Assembly: GCA_009761415.1 (NCBI GenBank)
Contig: QUOL01000009.1
Location: forward strand, 1,364,001 to 1,428,000
Source: Sarcomyxa edulis
Lineage: Eukaryota; Basidiomycota; Agaricomycetes; Agaricales; Mycenaceae
Direction of reading: 5' to 3'
DNA: 64,000 nt
Part shown: positions 1 through 12,346 of the stretch, in pieces
How the letters are laid out: every line of letters starts with the position of its first letter
Position numbering within the stretch: position 1 is the first letter of the stretch
Notes under the pieces: generated by a model
What the model was told of the DNA's origin: nothing
The model's database searches: none
What the model saw: the letters and a program-made list of their open reading frames with translations, nothing else
Translations under genes and position numbers: made by a program

Positions 1-1569
1 TGCAGAAATCGCGGCAGAAGACTGGAACGGCGATGATCCCAACCGTATTGTAGAATTTATATACCATTGCGTGCATCATTCGGATTTCAGATGTGTGAGA
101 AGAACTCGGAAGGAGCAAGATTTGGTCAAGAAGACGCCATGCTGCGTCTTGAATATCTTCTGTTGGCAGGCGTCCTTCATTATCGATACAACAGGCGATA
201 CAACAGGAAGACAAACGCAGAACCATGCGTACGGTGATTCTGATCACACGTCGCGTGATGTCGTGTTATATGCCACACATGAGACGTGAAGGTACGATGC
301 ATGACCCCTGGTCTCTTGTCGATTGCGACAAAACCTCCGAGTCCTGAACGCCTGAACACCTGGTGAAATTCAGGATATGAAGGAAGCAAGGGTGGAATGA
401 AAGCCTAGACCAGAAACATAGGCGGCTAATACAGGCTACCATGGCTGATCCAATTATACCGAAATACTTGGAAGTTGTTTTGGTAGGCTGCAACATCGCC
501 ATGCCAAACTTCGAAGAAGAGTCACGGAGAGAGACGTCTTGGTAAAGATCGGCGGTGTTTTAGTTTCATGGGAGTAATCTATGAGCATGATGAGGGTTCG
601 AGACATCCAGGATGAGGCGCTTGAGCCCAGGTACCAGACATTGGGGTGAGACTCGAAGGACGCCTTGTACCAGAGCATGTGCCAAAACCATATTTAATTC
701 CAGAAAAGTGAGCGGCTCCGAGATATCGTGCCCTGATTGATGTAGAAGACTAGCAGAAGACCGAAACGCGTCGCATGGTCGCTGTAGATAAGCGTGATAG
801 CGGTCGTTGTTTGCAACAAATGACGTCAGATACAATGCAATCCTCCATGATATGCTGTCTCATATGAGCAATTAGAAGATGATGAGATCGAGGAAGACCT
901 TGTTTACTTGCACCGAACGTATATGCAACTTTGAAATAAATGATTAGATTCACTTCTGTATCTATCTGTCTGTTCAAAGGAAGGGGCTCGTGAGCACTGA
1001 GCACTGAGCGCTGAGCAGTAAGTGCTGTTGGGTCGAGAGAACAGTCAATGCCATTTGCACTTCAGCGATAACAATTTTGGATAAGCATACCTTCTGTAGA
1101 CCATTCAATAGTCTCGTGGTACAAATGAGTACGAGCGTTGACGCTATTATTCGTGAGATGTGATACATGACACTGGGCCCTGGCAAGAAATGAGTTCGAA
1201 TTGATTCTGGAGAAGGCTTTCAATTTTGATCAGTCTTCAGCTACTACTTTGGTTTACAATTGTCCACGAAACGAAAATATCCACCAAGCTTGCACCATCA
1301 ATCCAGGCAAAGTCCAATGAAGGAGTCGGGAATGAACAACTAGCATCAAGTTATGTCCGCCAACAGATACCTAGATGTCGATTCGACTCGTCGAGCGAAA
1401 GAAGAAGGTTTCTACTAGGCACGAATGCACTTGAGTAGATGGTGAACAGATTTGACAGCTACTCAAGAACGAGGCGGAAACGAGGTGCTGATGTCCATGG
1501 ACTCCAGTGATGGTGGCAGTTCCATCGAAGAAGCGTGAGAAAGCAGTATATATTCCACGGAGTTTTTTG
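1..1569. other. Gene-poor stretch, nothing recognised
   Basis: Both strands carry only short open frames broken by stops, without splice-compatible neighbours or a protein motif I recognise. The minus-strand frames between about 270 and 1000 could be decayed exons, but I cannot join them into a protein. Confidence 0.4.
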
Positions 1570-3223
1570 GGCGGTTAACAAATTAACTTTTTGTCGTTAA
1601 CTTGCCCTTACAAAAGTAACTTGTGCTAACTTTTGGGTGGATAAGTTAAATTGTCCCGTTAACTTGAAGTTAACTTGTGAACTTGTATTGATTAACTTGC
1701 TAACTTGTATTGATTAACTTGTGAACTTGTATAGTGAACTTGTAATCTAGTAGTTTTTCCTTACGCATCGTCGCGCTGACGAGGCCGTATTTACACTGGG
1801 GCGACGGTCAGAGCTCGTACCTTGACTCTACTTATACATGCAAGACAGATTAATTGGCGCATAATTGAGACACTACAAACCTCTTAAGTACAAGTGTATT
1901 TGCACGAGTAATTACGGCGGGTAGCTGTAAGCATCAGTTGCGTCTCCCGGGTCCCCACCTATGATTATGACGGCGGACTGCTTGTGGCGTGCCGTTCCGA
2001 AACCTGTGACGATAGCATGAGTGGGCATTGCACACATTTCCAAAATGTGGGATATACGCACCGACAGATGACTATCCCAAGCAGAGACCCTACGGGAAAG
2101 CGATCCCGTGCCTCGAATGACTCGCAGCACCCTCCCGTTCGTCCGTCGGTTATTCAGGTGCCAGGAACTAAATTTGCAGAGTCGGACTTTATTGTCGATG
2201 AGTACTATGCGTAGAGTAACGAAGAAGGTGGCAAAAGAGACTCAGATCGAGGCAGGGGTGAATAAAGAATCAATTCCTGTTCAAATTACAGCAAAGCAGC
2301 AGTAGAGTCATAGAGAAAAACTGGATATAGCTACATGTAAACATTCGCAAATCATTGCGTTGAGCGACAAGTTAACTTGGTAGCGTGACAAGTTAACTTG
2401 GTAGGGGGATAAGTTAACGGGAAAGTTAGCGAGACACGTTAACGTTTGAACTTATGAAGACGTACTTGTAGACTCGGTGTCTTGTGCTGCACACGCACTG
2501 TCAATCAGTGATTTTTGGATGGCGAGGGGACGGCTCATTGTCCCCGAGTATGACTGCCTGATGCGCGCGGTGTGAGCAGTGGTATGGAAAGAGGAACGCG
2601 TGGGGTTGCCCGTGGGTGATACATGATGCTTTGGTGATTCTACAGAGCAGGTGTAGATATATCGAACATTCTCAGTGAGAAAGGCAATGCCAAGGACTCG
2701 AAATTAAAGCCGAACTAGCACATACCTCGAAGAATTCGAGAGGAAACCACCAGTCAATATAGATAATAGGACATGGTCCCGTACTTCACATTGGCCTTCG
2801 ACGACGCGTAGATTCGTGTTCATCGCGAGTAATCACAGAGCCTGGGTCTCAAACTCGAAGGAAACTCGTGAGTTGTCACGTACTAGTCCTTAAGCAAGAC
2901 GATCCCAGCTCTCGTTGAGCGTCACCTTCGCAATTGTGGCTCCCGGTGGATAGCCCGACTCGAATATGAAGCAGGGCTAATTTCTTGATCTATAAGAATC
3001 CGGTGACCGCGGTAGAATGAACACGAGCAGTGATAATTCATGAGCCCAGAGACTATCACAGACATAGCGCATATCAGTCAGGTGTAGGTCGAACCGTGCA
3101 AGTTAGACCAAGTTCAAGTTAGAATGGCGACGCGTGGGAAAAGTAAAGTTAAAGTTACCCCACCAAAAATAATACGGACAAAAGTTAGCAAGTTAGGACA
3201 AAAAGTAACTTTATGCAGACTCA
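1570..3223. mobile_element. Candidate non-autonomous DNA element with GTTAAC-rich ends
   Basis: The left end (about 1575-1745) is packed with GTTAACTTG-type motifs. Similar motifs recur in inverted orientation at 3095-3215, and a further cluster sits at 2368-2450. The left motif AACTTTTTGTCGTTAACTTG resembles the inverse complement of 3190-3215 (AGTTACTTTTTGTCCTAACTTG). GTTTTTTG occurs just outside both proposed ends (1562-1569 and 3224-3231), but it is low-complexity. Arrays of short subterminal motifs in inverted orientation are typical of transposase-binding regions. No transposase is visible. The exact ends are uncertain. Confidence 0.4.
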
Positions 3224-3264
3224 GTTTTTTGCTTTCTACACTTGTTCTACACACCTCCTTCCCG

Positions 3265-5213
3265 TATGGCAACACGGACTGGTCAGCTCACGTTTTCACG
3301 ATGCCGGCGCGGCAAGTACGTACTGACCCCGGAAACCTTTCTTTCCTACATCTGATTGATCTTTTGCTAGCGTCATTGCGCGATAAGACTTGAGACCGAT
3401 ATCTTATCGAAGTCTGCAGCACTCCCTCAGCTGCAGGCTGTCTGAAATTGTTTTTCAGCTAGTCCGTGAGGCTGACCGTGACGAATATCCTATACTAGAA
3501 ATTCGCAGGACGACACACGGACAGCGGAATAGTCTACTAGTAAGATGCATATCAATTGGACGAACGCTTTCATATGCATGCTGACTCGACTCGACATCCC
3601 AAAACCACCTTAACGTCAACCAGAACGTACGTTATACAGTCCCTCTTAGTTACTTATTTTATCTCAAGATTCTTGTCCAGCCTTCGTCTTAATGAATGAA
3701 GCTGCTACTAGTACTTAGTAGCTTTTATAAAAGGTAAGTCATGTCGAAGAATGTATACTATCTTTTTGCTCGACAATCCAGCGGTCTCGTAATCCCACTG
3801 TCTCTTTGGAGTTCCAGTGGACCAGAACACCCGCAGCAAGATGGAAGAGGTCTTGCTAACCTGTGACGGATCTCCAACTGAGCGGGGGATCTCAAGTCGT
3901 TATCGCTGTATGAAGGTCACGGTACGCTATGCAATATCCTACCCTCGATCATCTTGTCTAAATATTGTCTTACAATTCTCGTGCAGCCCGGTACCTGATT
4001 CCACGTCTGCGGACAAATGACTAAAGCTCAAGTTCTGAGGCTCGGCGCGCTGAGAATTGCTCTTGGACAAGAGAACGCGCCCTTCAATCCAATCTTTACA
4101 CTCGATATCTCAAGAGCGCATCAATGTCTTGCAGTATGTGCGTCGCAATCGCCTGTGTCTCTGATTACTTGATACAGTTGTGAAAGCTCGTCAAATCGGG
4201 CATCATCTCATTTGAAGTAATTGTATAAATTCTCAATTTTTTGGTACAAATTGCCCCTTCACCTCTACCACCACCACTCGCGCCGGCTCTGCATTGGAGA
4301 TTGCGTCAACCGCATTTACCTCAATCCCATCATCTATGCAACCACCTTGCTCACTTCCCTCGTTTTACAATTATTCAGCCTCCGACACGACACGATCAAG
4401 ATATAACTGGGTCTCCTACCTACTGCCTCGTCCTCCACACCAGGTCTCTATGCTCTTACGCTTGTCTACCCTGATGAAAGCCAGTGTCGTATCAGTAAAA
4501 CACAAGCGCTGACATCCGAGTCACCAAGTACGCTCGCGTTGGTATCCTTCGTATGAACTACTGATGTGTCGTACAGGAAAACACCCCGACCAGCCGACAA
4601 GAGAAGCATGGAGGCCCCCCTAGTAGACATGCATCATCATCATGGACAGAATAGCAAGACCAACCTGAACATCAGATGAGGGCATAGTAGAAGTTGATAC
4701 TTTGAGTTCCGAGCACTAGTGCCTCCCGATAAGGTCACATATGTTGTGTATATTCGAGAATTAATGATGACAACGCCGTCTTCGTTCTACTACTAGCAGT
4801 ACGCCGAGTCTTCCTTATTCGTGCAACTTCAAATGGTCCGCAGGATCGACAGATAGCCCGGCATGTGCGAAGACGAGGCTCAATTAGGCTGGTTTCCTCA
4901 AGCCATGCTTGGTGTCAACCTGCAGACTACGATTCAAGTGACTCGGTAGGCAGAAAGTATTGAGAAAATAATACTTTGGGACCACTTGGTCACACTGGTT
5001 CTGCACAGCAGTAGAAGAGCCGGAAAAGGTTGGAGAAGTAATGCGATGTAGCCCAGTGCTGCAGACATCGATAAGATATCGGTCTCAAATCTTATCGCGC
5101 AATGACGCTAGCAAAAGATCAATCAGATGTAGGAAAGAAAGGTTTCCGGGGTCAGTACGTACTTGCCGCGCCGGCATCGTGAAAACGTGAGCTGACCAGT
5201 CCGTGTTGCCATA
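3265..5213. mobile_element. Non-autonomous DNA transposon with ~155-bp terminal inverted repeats
   Basis: Positions 3265-3420 reappear, inverted and almost identical, at 5055-5213. The outermost bases are TATGGCAACACGG on the left and its inverse complement on the right. TTCCCG flanks both ends directly (3259-3264 and 5214-5219), consistent with a 6-bp target-site duplication. The 1.6-kb interior has three overlapping short open frames at 4221-4512 but no recognisable transposase. The near-identity of the arms suggests a fairly recent insertion. I cannot assign a superfamily. Confidence 0.75.
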
Positions 5214-5219
5214 TTCCCG

Positions 5220-6133
5220 ATTATCTGCATTTCATGTTCCCCATGATGTTGACGCGTCTTCGATACTTGGCCAGACATAGCGTGTCAATAGCATGATATA
5301 GAGACAAATGCATAGTCGCCTGCCGGTTTTCTCCATCTCTGGTTTGACGATTTGCTTGGCCGCATCAAGACCTGATCCTCAGCTCGTCGAGTGTAGCTCG
5401 TTTCTGCTTCCGTGGCCAAGCAAAAGACTGCTATACGACATCTGGCAACTCCATTATCCCACCAATGGGAGGTGCTAGTTGCTTCGGCCTTTGTTGGATT
5501 CATACACACTTGTCTCAACAACCGAATATGGATGCTCTACTGTGGGAGTGGGGCGCTGAAGAATGTGAAAAGGTTGACAGTTCCCGGATCTATCCTCCAA
5601 CTGTGTTGGCCCCGAGTTCATCAATCTTGTCCGCGAACGAGACTAGGCCATCAAAGGCCGAGAAGATACTCCCAGAAGACTTCGTCGCCCATGGAGGCGA
5701 GTTTCTGGAAACAGAGCGAGAGGGTTGTATCGCCGCCGATGGTGTTGGCCCTCACGTCAAACTTGTAAGCCTCGCGCGTTGGAGTGAGTGCCGCTGCATG
5801 TACGGGTTCTAGAAGCTGAGAGCGGTTGTGCCACCCTTCAAGATTTTGCGCGTTTGGAGTAGTTCGGTCGAAATTCGGTCGGGTGCGGGATGCATGCGGT
5901 TTCCTCGTAAGTAAGAGTCTCGATGGCTATCCACAGCTCCGATGTACAACCCTCAGTATACCCTTTTGATCTATCCAGCTATTAATGGGATTCGCCAACA
6001 TGCGACATTAACTCCTTTCTCACATGAGCCAGGATTGAGATATATAACGACACTTTGACCGTCAAGCTCAGCGTATCATTTTCACCTCTGTTCTGCAGTG
6101 TTGTGCCCGAAAAGGATACTATCTTTTGTGCCC
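5220..6133. other. Region upstream of the adenylate-forming reductase, no gene resolved
   Basis: Two overlapping plus-strand frames (5412-5812) and a minus-strand frame are open for about 115 codons, but none matches a family I know. The minus strand at 5590-5760 encodes twice a peptide like ANTIGG / ANTVGG in different frames, which hints at a decayed gene. The last few hundred bases should contain the promoter of the downstream gene. Confidence 0.3.
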
Positions 6134-9100
6134 ATGTCCAAATCTCTTGCGATCGACCTTCGAACGGTCCAGGCAGTCTCATGTTCCACATTCCGTCCGG
6201 CGCCTTTGGATGGGTCTCTGACACTTGTCGAAATCTTCGACTACAATGGGAACCACAACCCAAAGCATCCTCTATTTTGTTACGATGGCGTCGACGGACG
6301 CATCCATGTTATAGACTGGTCTAGGGCTATCAAGGCGATTCATGCGGCTGCCCGGATCTCTCAGAGAGTACTGCCAACCAACGCGATGTACTCGACTCCT
6401 CCAACGGTGGTCGCAATTCTGGCTGTCTCAGGCGAGTAATCAGCAACTCGCACTACATCGATTAAACTAGAGCCTGATATCTACCCAGATACTATTACAT
6501 ACTTCACATTCATTGCTGGGCTGATGCGCGCTGGATTTCTTCCCTTCCCCATCTCCACGCGTAATTCTAGCATCGGTGTGGCCCATCTTCTACGATCTAC
6601 TGGCTCGAATCTGTTGTACGTAAGCCAGGACACTGCTATGCAGAAACTCGCGAAGGACGCCTCAGAGCATTTGTCGTCGGGTTCAGACTCCCGGGATATC
6701 ACTATGTTACCGATGCCCGTATTTGACGATATGTATGCGGAGGATGTTTCCCTCGATTTTCTTCCTCCCTTAGAGTGCTCCCATCTTGGTCAAAATACCC
6801 CCGCCGTGATTCTGCATTCCTCTGGTTCGTACTTTATATATCATACAAGCTGAAGATATGAATCTCGAAGGTTATTGACATAGGCTCGACGGCATTTCCA
6901 AAGCCTGTTATCTTGACATACGGCATGCTATTGCAACAAGGCATTTTGCCCTGTAAGACTTCGGTGGAAACTCAGATGTGCTATACCTAGTCACTGACAG
7001 CGATGCTCAGATTACGGAGAAGTCGATATTTGTGGCCAGGTTCTGGCTGCTCATTCCGTCCCAATGTTTCGTAAGTAGTCGCAATTGTTCTCGGCTCTCT
7101 ATTCTACACTGATGCTGCGTATAACCCAGATCTTATGGGCGTTATTCAAATTACATGGACGGTGAGTATACATACCTTTTGTTGGGTTGGCCGAGTACAC
7201 TGATGCCCCAGACCAGACAGCTGTAGGACTGACAATCGCATTGTTCCCGCCCTCTCAACCGCCGATAATCCCAACACCTGACCGCGTCTTCGAAAGTGCT
7301 GTGGCAACAAAGTGTACACTCGTGTTCTGCGTACCCGCGTTTCTAGAGGTCAGACCTTGTGGCATCATTGGGAGAGACGTATTGATGGTACGTTGTGATA
7401 TAGATCTGGGCTCGCGACCCGGATCGTGTTGCCGTCATGAAAAATTTCAATATGGTGGTAAGCATGGCTTTTAACGACAAAACATAAGACCTTGACACTG
7501 TTGCAACATACATCTCTCCAGATCTTTGCAGGTGGTCCGTTGCAGGCGGGCGTAGGCGATATGCTAGTAGATGAGGGAATCTCGATCTGCCCTCTCTACG
7601 GGTTGACAGAGACTGGAGCTCTCACGACTTTTCTGCCAAGTATGTCCACATACCAAATGATGTAGGGTATACTGACCTGAATCGGAGCTCGGCAGAGAGT
7701 TCCCAAAAAGAAGGATGGGGCTACTTCTACGTCAGTTGGTTTGGCATGCTACTGAAGCCTGATCTAGCATACTCAGGATAATCCGTAGGTCTCGCCTCAT
7801 TGTGATCCTGTATTCAAGCGTCTGGATGGGCCCGAAGATGTCTACCGCTTGATCGTGAAGGCACGCCAGTATACATCCTGTCGAAATACGCTGTGCGCTA
7901 AGATCTCGATTCAAGGAATGTCCCTCGCATACTCCTGCGATTCTCAACGTCGAGGTGGACGGAGTTCGAGCATTGGATACGAGAGACCTCTTTGTCCGTC
8001 ATCCTAGAAATCCACAACTCTGGAAACTGTATGGGAGGGAGGACGAGCAGCTTATGCATTCGACCGGAGAGAAGGTTTGCACCCCAGCATCTTACCCTAC
8101 ATCAGCCCTCCTGCTCATGCCACCGATATTCTATGTAGACAAATCCAGTCCCGCTTGGTGATACTCTATACTCGTGTTTCTCGTGGGACGCTAACCAATG
8201 GATTACTAGAGGCAATCCTTCTGCGAGACGAGAAGATTGCGAGTGCGATCATGTTCGGGCGAGGAAAGTTCCATGCTGGCGTTCTAATCGCTCCTGCTGC
8301 GGGTTATGAGTTTGACCCTACTGATACGAATCGGTTGGCACGATACCGAAATGAGATATGGTGTGTACAGTTCAAGTCGTTCAAGTACATCTGGCGCGTC
8401 CATCAAATCTGACTCTATTTTTGGATCATAGGGGAATCGTACAACAGGCAAATGAAGTCGCGCCTTCTCATTCTAGGATCTTCAAAGAGGTATGCGGAGA
8501 ATCCAGTATTAGGCTAGCTTTACACTAACTCATATACTTCAGATGATCATCGTTGCAAACTCTTCCAAACCCTTCGAATATACCCCAAAAGGCACACCTC
8601 GACGCCACGTCGTACTTGAAGCGTACAAAACCGAGATCGATAACGCTTATACAGCAGTCGAAAAATCATCCCAGACCTATCTCGTGACTCCAGTGGCCTG
8701 GGGACCATCCGATACTCTCAACTTCGCACGCAAAGCTGTCAAAGAAGTCATGTTGACATCTCTTGTTGATGATGACGACGACATTTTCAGGGTTGGATGC
8801 GATAGGTATGATGCTTCCGCCTTCGACTCTCATTCGTATGCTTGACAATATGTCTTGCTCCAGCTTGCAAGCCACATGGATTCGTAACACTATACTACAC
8901 GCTCTCCGAGCATCGAAAATCAACACACGAGAGATCCCCTACAATTTCGTATACTTAAACCCGACCATCCAGAGTTTGGGCAAATATATGCAACATCTTA
9001 CTCAGGGTCAGACACCTGGTCCTATCTCGATAAATTTGACGATCTCCTCCAAGGTCAAGGAAATGGAGGAGTTAGCGCAGAGATATGCTCTCGATTTCCC

Positions 9101-10463
9101 TCAGCACTGTTCTTCAGACTCAAAGGCCGGTAAATTGGAAGATACCGTGGTATTGATAACAGGAACAACTGGAAGTTTTGGAACCTACCTCCTCGAGCAA
9201 CTCCTCTCTTCCCCTGCTGTATCTCGTGTCTATGCGCTCAACCGCAAGAGCAAGAAATCAAGGATTCAGGATCGACAAGCTGCATCTCTGGTGGATAAAG
9301 GGCTCGATCCGAAACTGGTCGAATCCTCGAAGTTGAAGCTGATCGAGGCGGACCTCACGGCGTCATACTTTGGTCTCAAGAAAGTCGGACTATACGATGA
9401 TATGGTTCGATCGGTTACTTGCATTATACATAACGGTGTGTTCTAAAATAAAGGTCTTCTGCTGATATCGGTTCTTATCTCTCTCCAGCATGGCATGTAG
9501 ACTTCAATGTGTCGCTCTCGACGATGGAGCCTCTCATTCTTGGTACCCGACATCTCATCGATTTTGCTCTCGAGTCGCCTCGCACGTTTCCACCTCGACT
9601 TATATTCACAAGTTCGATCGGAGTGTTCAGAAGTGTGTACCTGTCTCTTCTGTCTGTCGAAAAATCTCAGCGATTATTATCACAGATTGGACTTCAAGGA
9701 ATCCAGCCCCCGAATCACCTCTCCACGATCTGAGTGTCGCGGTTGGGTCCGGGTATAGCGAATCCAAAGCGGTGGCGGAACAATTGCTAGGTTCAGCTGC
9801 TGGAAAGACCCCACTTGACGTTACGATCATCCGCGTAGGACAGCTGTGCGGAGGGAGTGAGAAAGGCAATGGATCCTGGAATACAACCGAGTGGTTCCCT
9901 TCCCTCGTACGCTCGAGTCAAAATATGGGATGCGTCCCCATTGTTCGCGGAGTGAGCTCTAGTCTTATATATATGTAGCCATTACTGACGGTGGCCAAAA
10001 ACAGCGTATATCGTGGATTCCAATTGACATTGCAGCCACTGCCATCATGGAGATTATCGTCAAGAAGAGCAACCAGGCGTACTTGCATCTAGTTCACCCT
10101 AACGCAGCCCCAGCGTCTGTCATCTTCGATCGTCTTTCTAACGCGCTCAAGATGACTCTCGTTCCATATTTGGAGTGGATTTCGAGATTGGAGGCTGCTG
10201 CTTCAAATTTTGATTCCGTGTTCTCGCAGGAGAGCCCCAGAAATGACAACCCTGGGGTGCAATTATTGGATTTTTTCCGGTCCAAGGCAGATGGTCTCAA
10301 TGCTGAGGACGATGATGCCGAGGCTTTCGGTATTGCTAGCATGGAGAACAACGGCATTCTCGCTGCCGCGCCTTCGACTTTGAAGGATCTCGGAACTTTG
10401 GGGGTAGAGGATGTGAAGAGATGGATTGGGTATTGGAAAAGTGTAGGTTTTCTAGACAATTAG
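6134..10463 (+). CDS. NRPS-like adenylate-forming reductase (A-T-R)
   Basis: This single-module enzyme activates a carboxylic acid as its adenylate, loads it on a carrier domain and releases it reductively as an aldehyde or alcohol. I model 19 exons: 6134-6431, 6471-6824, 6884-6952, 7011-7070, 7130-7161, 7217-7348, 7404-7457, 7522-7639, 7696-7730, 7789-7860, 7916-8074, 8139-8157, 8210-8360, 8432-8489, 8543-8805, 8864-9435, 9489-9632, 9686-9951 and 10005-10463. They sum to 3315 nt (1104 aa), the usual size for the family. Adenylation motifs seen are HSSGSTAFPKP, YGLTETG and YGREDEQLMHSTGEK. The carrier motif is CDSLQATW, with the phosphopantetheine serine split by an intron. The reductase has the Rossmann motif ITGTTGSFG and the catalytic pair in GYSESK. 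Two introns (after 6431 and 7860) appear to use GC donors; for the second, a GT donor 6 nt upstream also keeps frame. The substrate cannot be read from the sequence. Confidence 0.9.
8139..8157 (+). other. 19-nt micro-exon of the adenylate-forming reductase
   Basis: Nineteen bases between a 64-nt intron (8075-8138, ending TGTAG) and a 52-nt intron (8158-8209, ending ACTAG) are required to join HSTGEK to AILLRDEK in frame. They supply TNPVPLE, which fits the conserved STGEKTNP segment of these enzymes. Without this exon the frame is lost. Confidence 0.8.
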
Positions 10464-10637
10464 ATGCAAGTCACGAACATCATGGTCTGCGAACTCTACG
10501 TCAATTCCTTCATCTCCTCAATTCAGCTGTGAGATTTATTGAAGAGTTTCTGCATACGAGTCAAACCGAGTAGAATTACAGAGTACACACAAGATATATT
10601 TGAAGGAAAAGGAAAGGTTCCAACTGAGCCTCAAGCT

Positions 10638-11663
10638 CTAGGCAGTGGCAAACAGAACATCCTTGATTCCCTTCCACTTATGGTCCTTCCACAACCCATT
10701 CGAATTGGCAGTCTCTCCCGTAAGATGCTTCCCTGACAACTGGTCCCATTTGATGTCCATCTGACCAGCCTCCAACTTGTCATGCAGGACATTCTGGAAC
10801 CCGAAAGTGAATTCATCGACTTTCTCCACTTTCACTTTATCTCCATAGAGAGCAGCAATTTCCAACAGGGACGCGTGTTCGCCTTCGATTCGGAAGATGG
10901 CGTTGGCTAGTTGGGTTGGGGGCAATGTCGTCAGGACATATGCAGTGAAGCCTTGATACAAAGGGGTTAGCACTGAGGTTTGAGGCGCCTGAGCTTAAAA
11001 TGACTTTGACTTACCTGCGATATCTCCAATCGATGTGAAACTTCCCTGAGTCTTCCCACTGCCTCTAATTTTGAATTTTCTCTCTTTAGCGTCGAATCCT
11101 ACAAACCACGGAATATACTCGGTGAAGAGACCGTCCTAGATGAAGCCGGGTTCTGAGGATGAACAAAACCAAGCAAGACATCAGGTAAGGGACACGCACA
11201 AAAATTCGGACGGAAGGTAATCCAATCGATTTCAGATACTTTGCAACCTCGTCCTTCTTCACTAACTCCGGTACCGTCTCGCCGATAGTAGGCACACCAA
11301 ATTCCGAAGGCACGAAAAGCTTCACTCCGGACTGTTTCGCAGCGTCGGCGATACCACGTTGATCGTACAAACCCGGTGCGCCGACGGTGGATACGACCAC
11401 CTCAACCGAGTACTCTTTGAATACTGCCGCGATGGCTGCGACGTCCTTGAGATCTACAGCCACGGATTTGGCGCCTGCTGGGAGTTTGGAGGCCGTCGCA
11501 GAGCCGGGTCTGGTCAGGACGACTATGGAGACTTTCCTCTCTAAAAACGCCTGTAACGAGGTTAGCTGGTAATGCATATTCGAGACAGGAGTCAAGTCAC
11601 CTCGAGTACGGGCCTGCCAACGATTCCTGCGCCAACGAGAGCGAACGAAGAATATGTAGACAT
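10638..11663 (-). CDS. NmrA-like / isoflavone-reductase-family NAD(P)-binding protein
   Basis: Four exons (11663-11601, 11550-11200, 11135-11015, 10951-10638) give 849 nt, 282 aa. The N-terminal ALVGAGIVGRPVLE is the dinucleotide-binding loop of the atypical short-chain dehydrogenase (PCBER/isoflavone reductase) group. VVSTVGAPG, LFVPSEFG and RIEGEHASLLEIA follow the family pattern. Such proteins are soluble reductases or redox sensors; the substrate is unknown. The gene converges on the adenylate-forming reductase with a 174-bp gap, which may mean shared metabolism but proves nothing. A paralogue with the same intron positions lies at 47853-48939; exons 1 and 3 are the same length in both. 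Confidence 0.88.
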
Positions 11664-12346
11664 TCTGTTGTGTTATAGGTGACTGTGGGGGATGAGAGGG
11701 TTTGGTAGTCGTTTTAGATTCTGGGGCTCACCTTTATATGAAATCATGTTCACTTGACTGATACTAGACCCTTCGGAAGAGTATCACAAAGCATAATTTC
11801 GACTCGATTTCGTCATTCAGACAGCTCATTTGCTTACCTGTCGACACCGACTCGGCGAAAGTCTGACAAATCTGATAGGAGCTTCTGAAAGGTCTTCCAC
11901 ACTAGCCGCCTTTGTCACGGCGCCCGTTCGTTGTCTATGGCCAAGAAGATAAAGAAACAACGAGATGCTGTGAGTTTGCGTAATTTCTTCAATGCTGACT
12001 GAGAATCCATTGTTAAGATTTGACGACGAACAGATTCCCTTCGTTACAAAGATTTGTGGAATTCGACAAGGTGGATTGTACGATTAACGGTCCAGGCGCA
12101 TTACTTTACACTGAGATAGTAGCTCAACGCCACTTCTCCGTATCGCATTTTATGGCGAACGTCGGTCAGACCTAAAGAAAGCATCAGAATGACCGACGGG
12201 GTTCCAAATGGGAGTCAATTGACTGACCTGTACAGTACGACGATGCCTGTGCATAGTTTACATCTAGCATAATCTCGTTGAGTATAATCGGGCCCCGAGA
12301 GAAGAACCGTACGATGTTGTACTCACGGAACAAGAATTAGCTTGAT
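11664..12346. other. Intergenic, no gene recognised
   Basis: This contains the upstream region of the NmrA-like gene and the 3' flank of RRP45. I see no coding frame with family-like features. Confidence 0.4.

Noticed and set aside
5412..5812. Two overlapping ~115-codon plus-strand frames
   Set aside because: Both are open over the same bases in different phases, neither has a motif or splice partner; a chance effect is more likely.
7780..7955. Frameshift pseudogenisation of the adenylate-forming reductase
   Set aside because: The apparent frame change is removed by a 55- or 61-nt intron ending TTCAAG, and the full model is an exact multiple of three.
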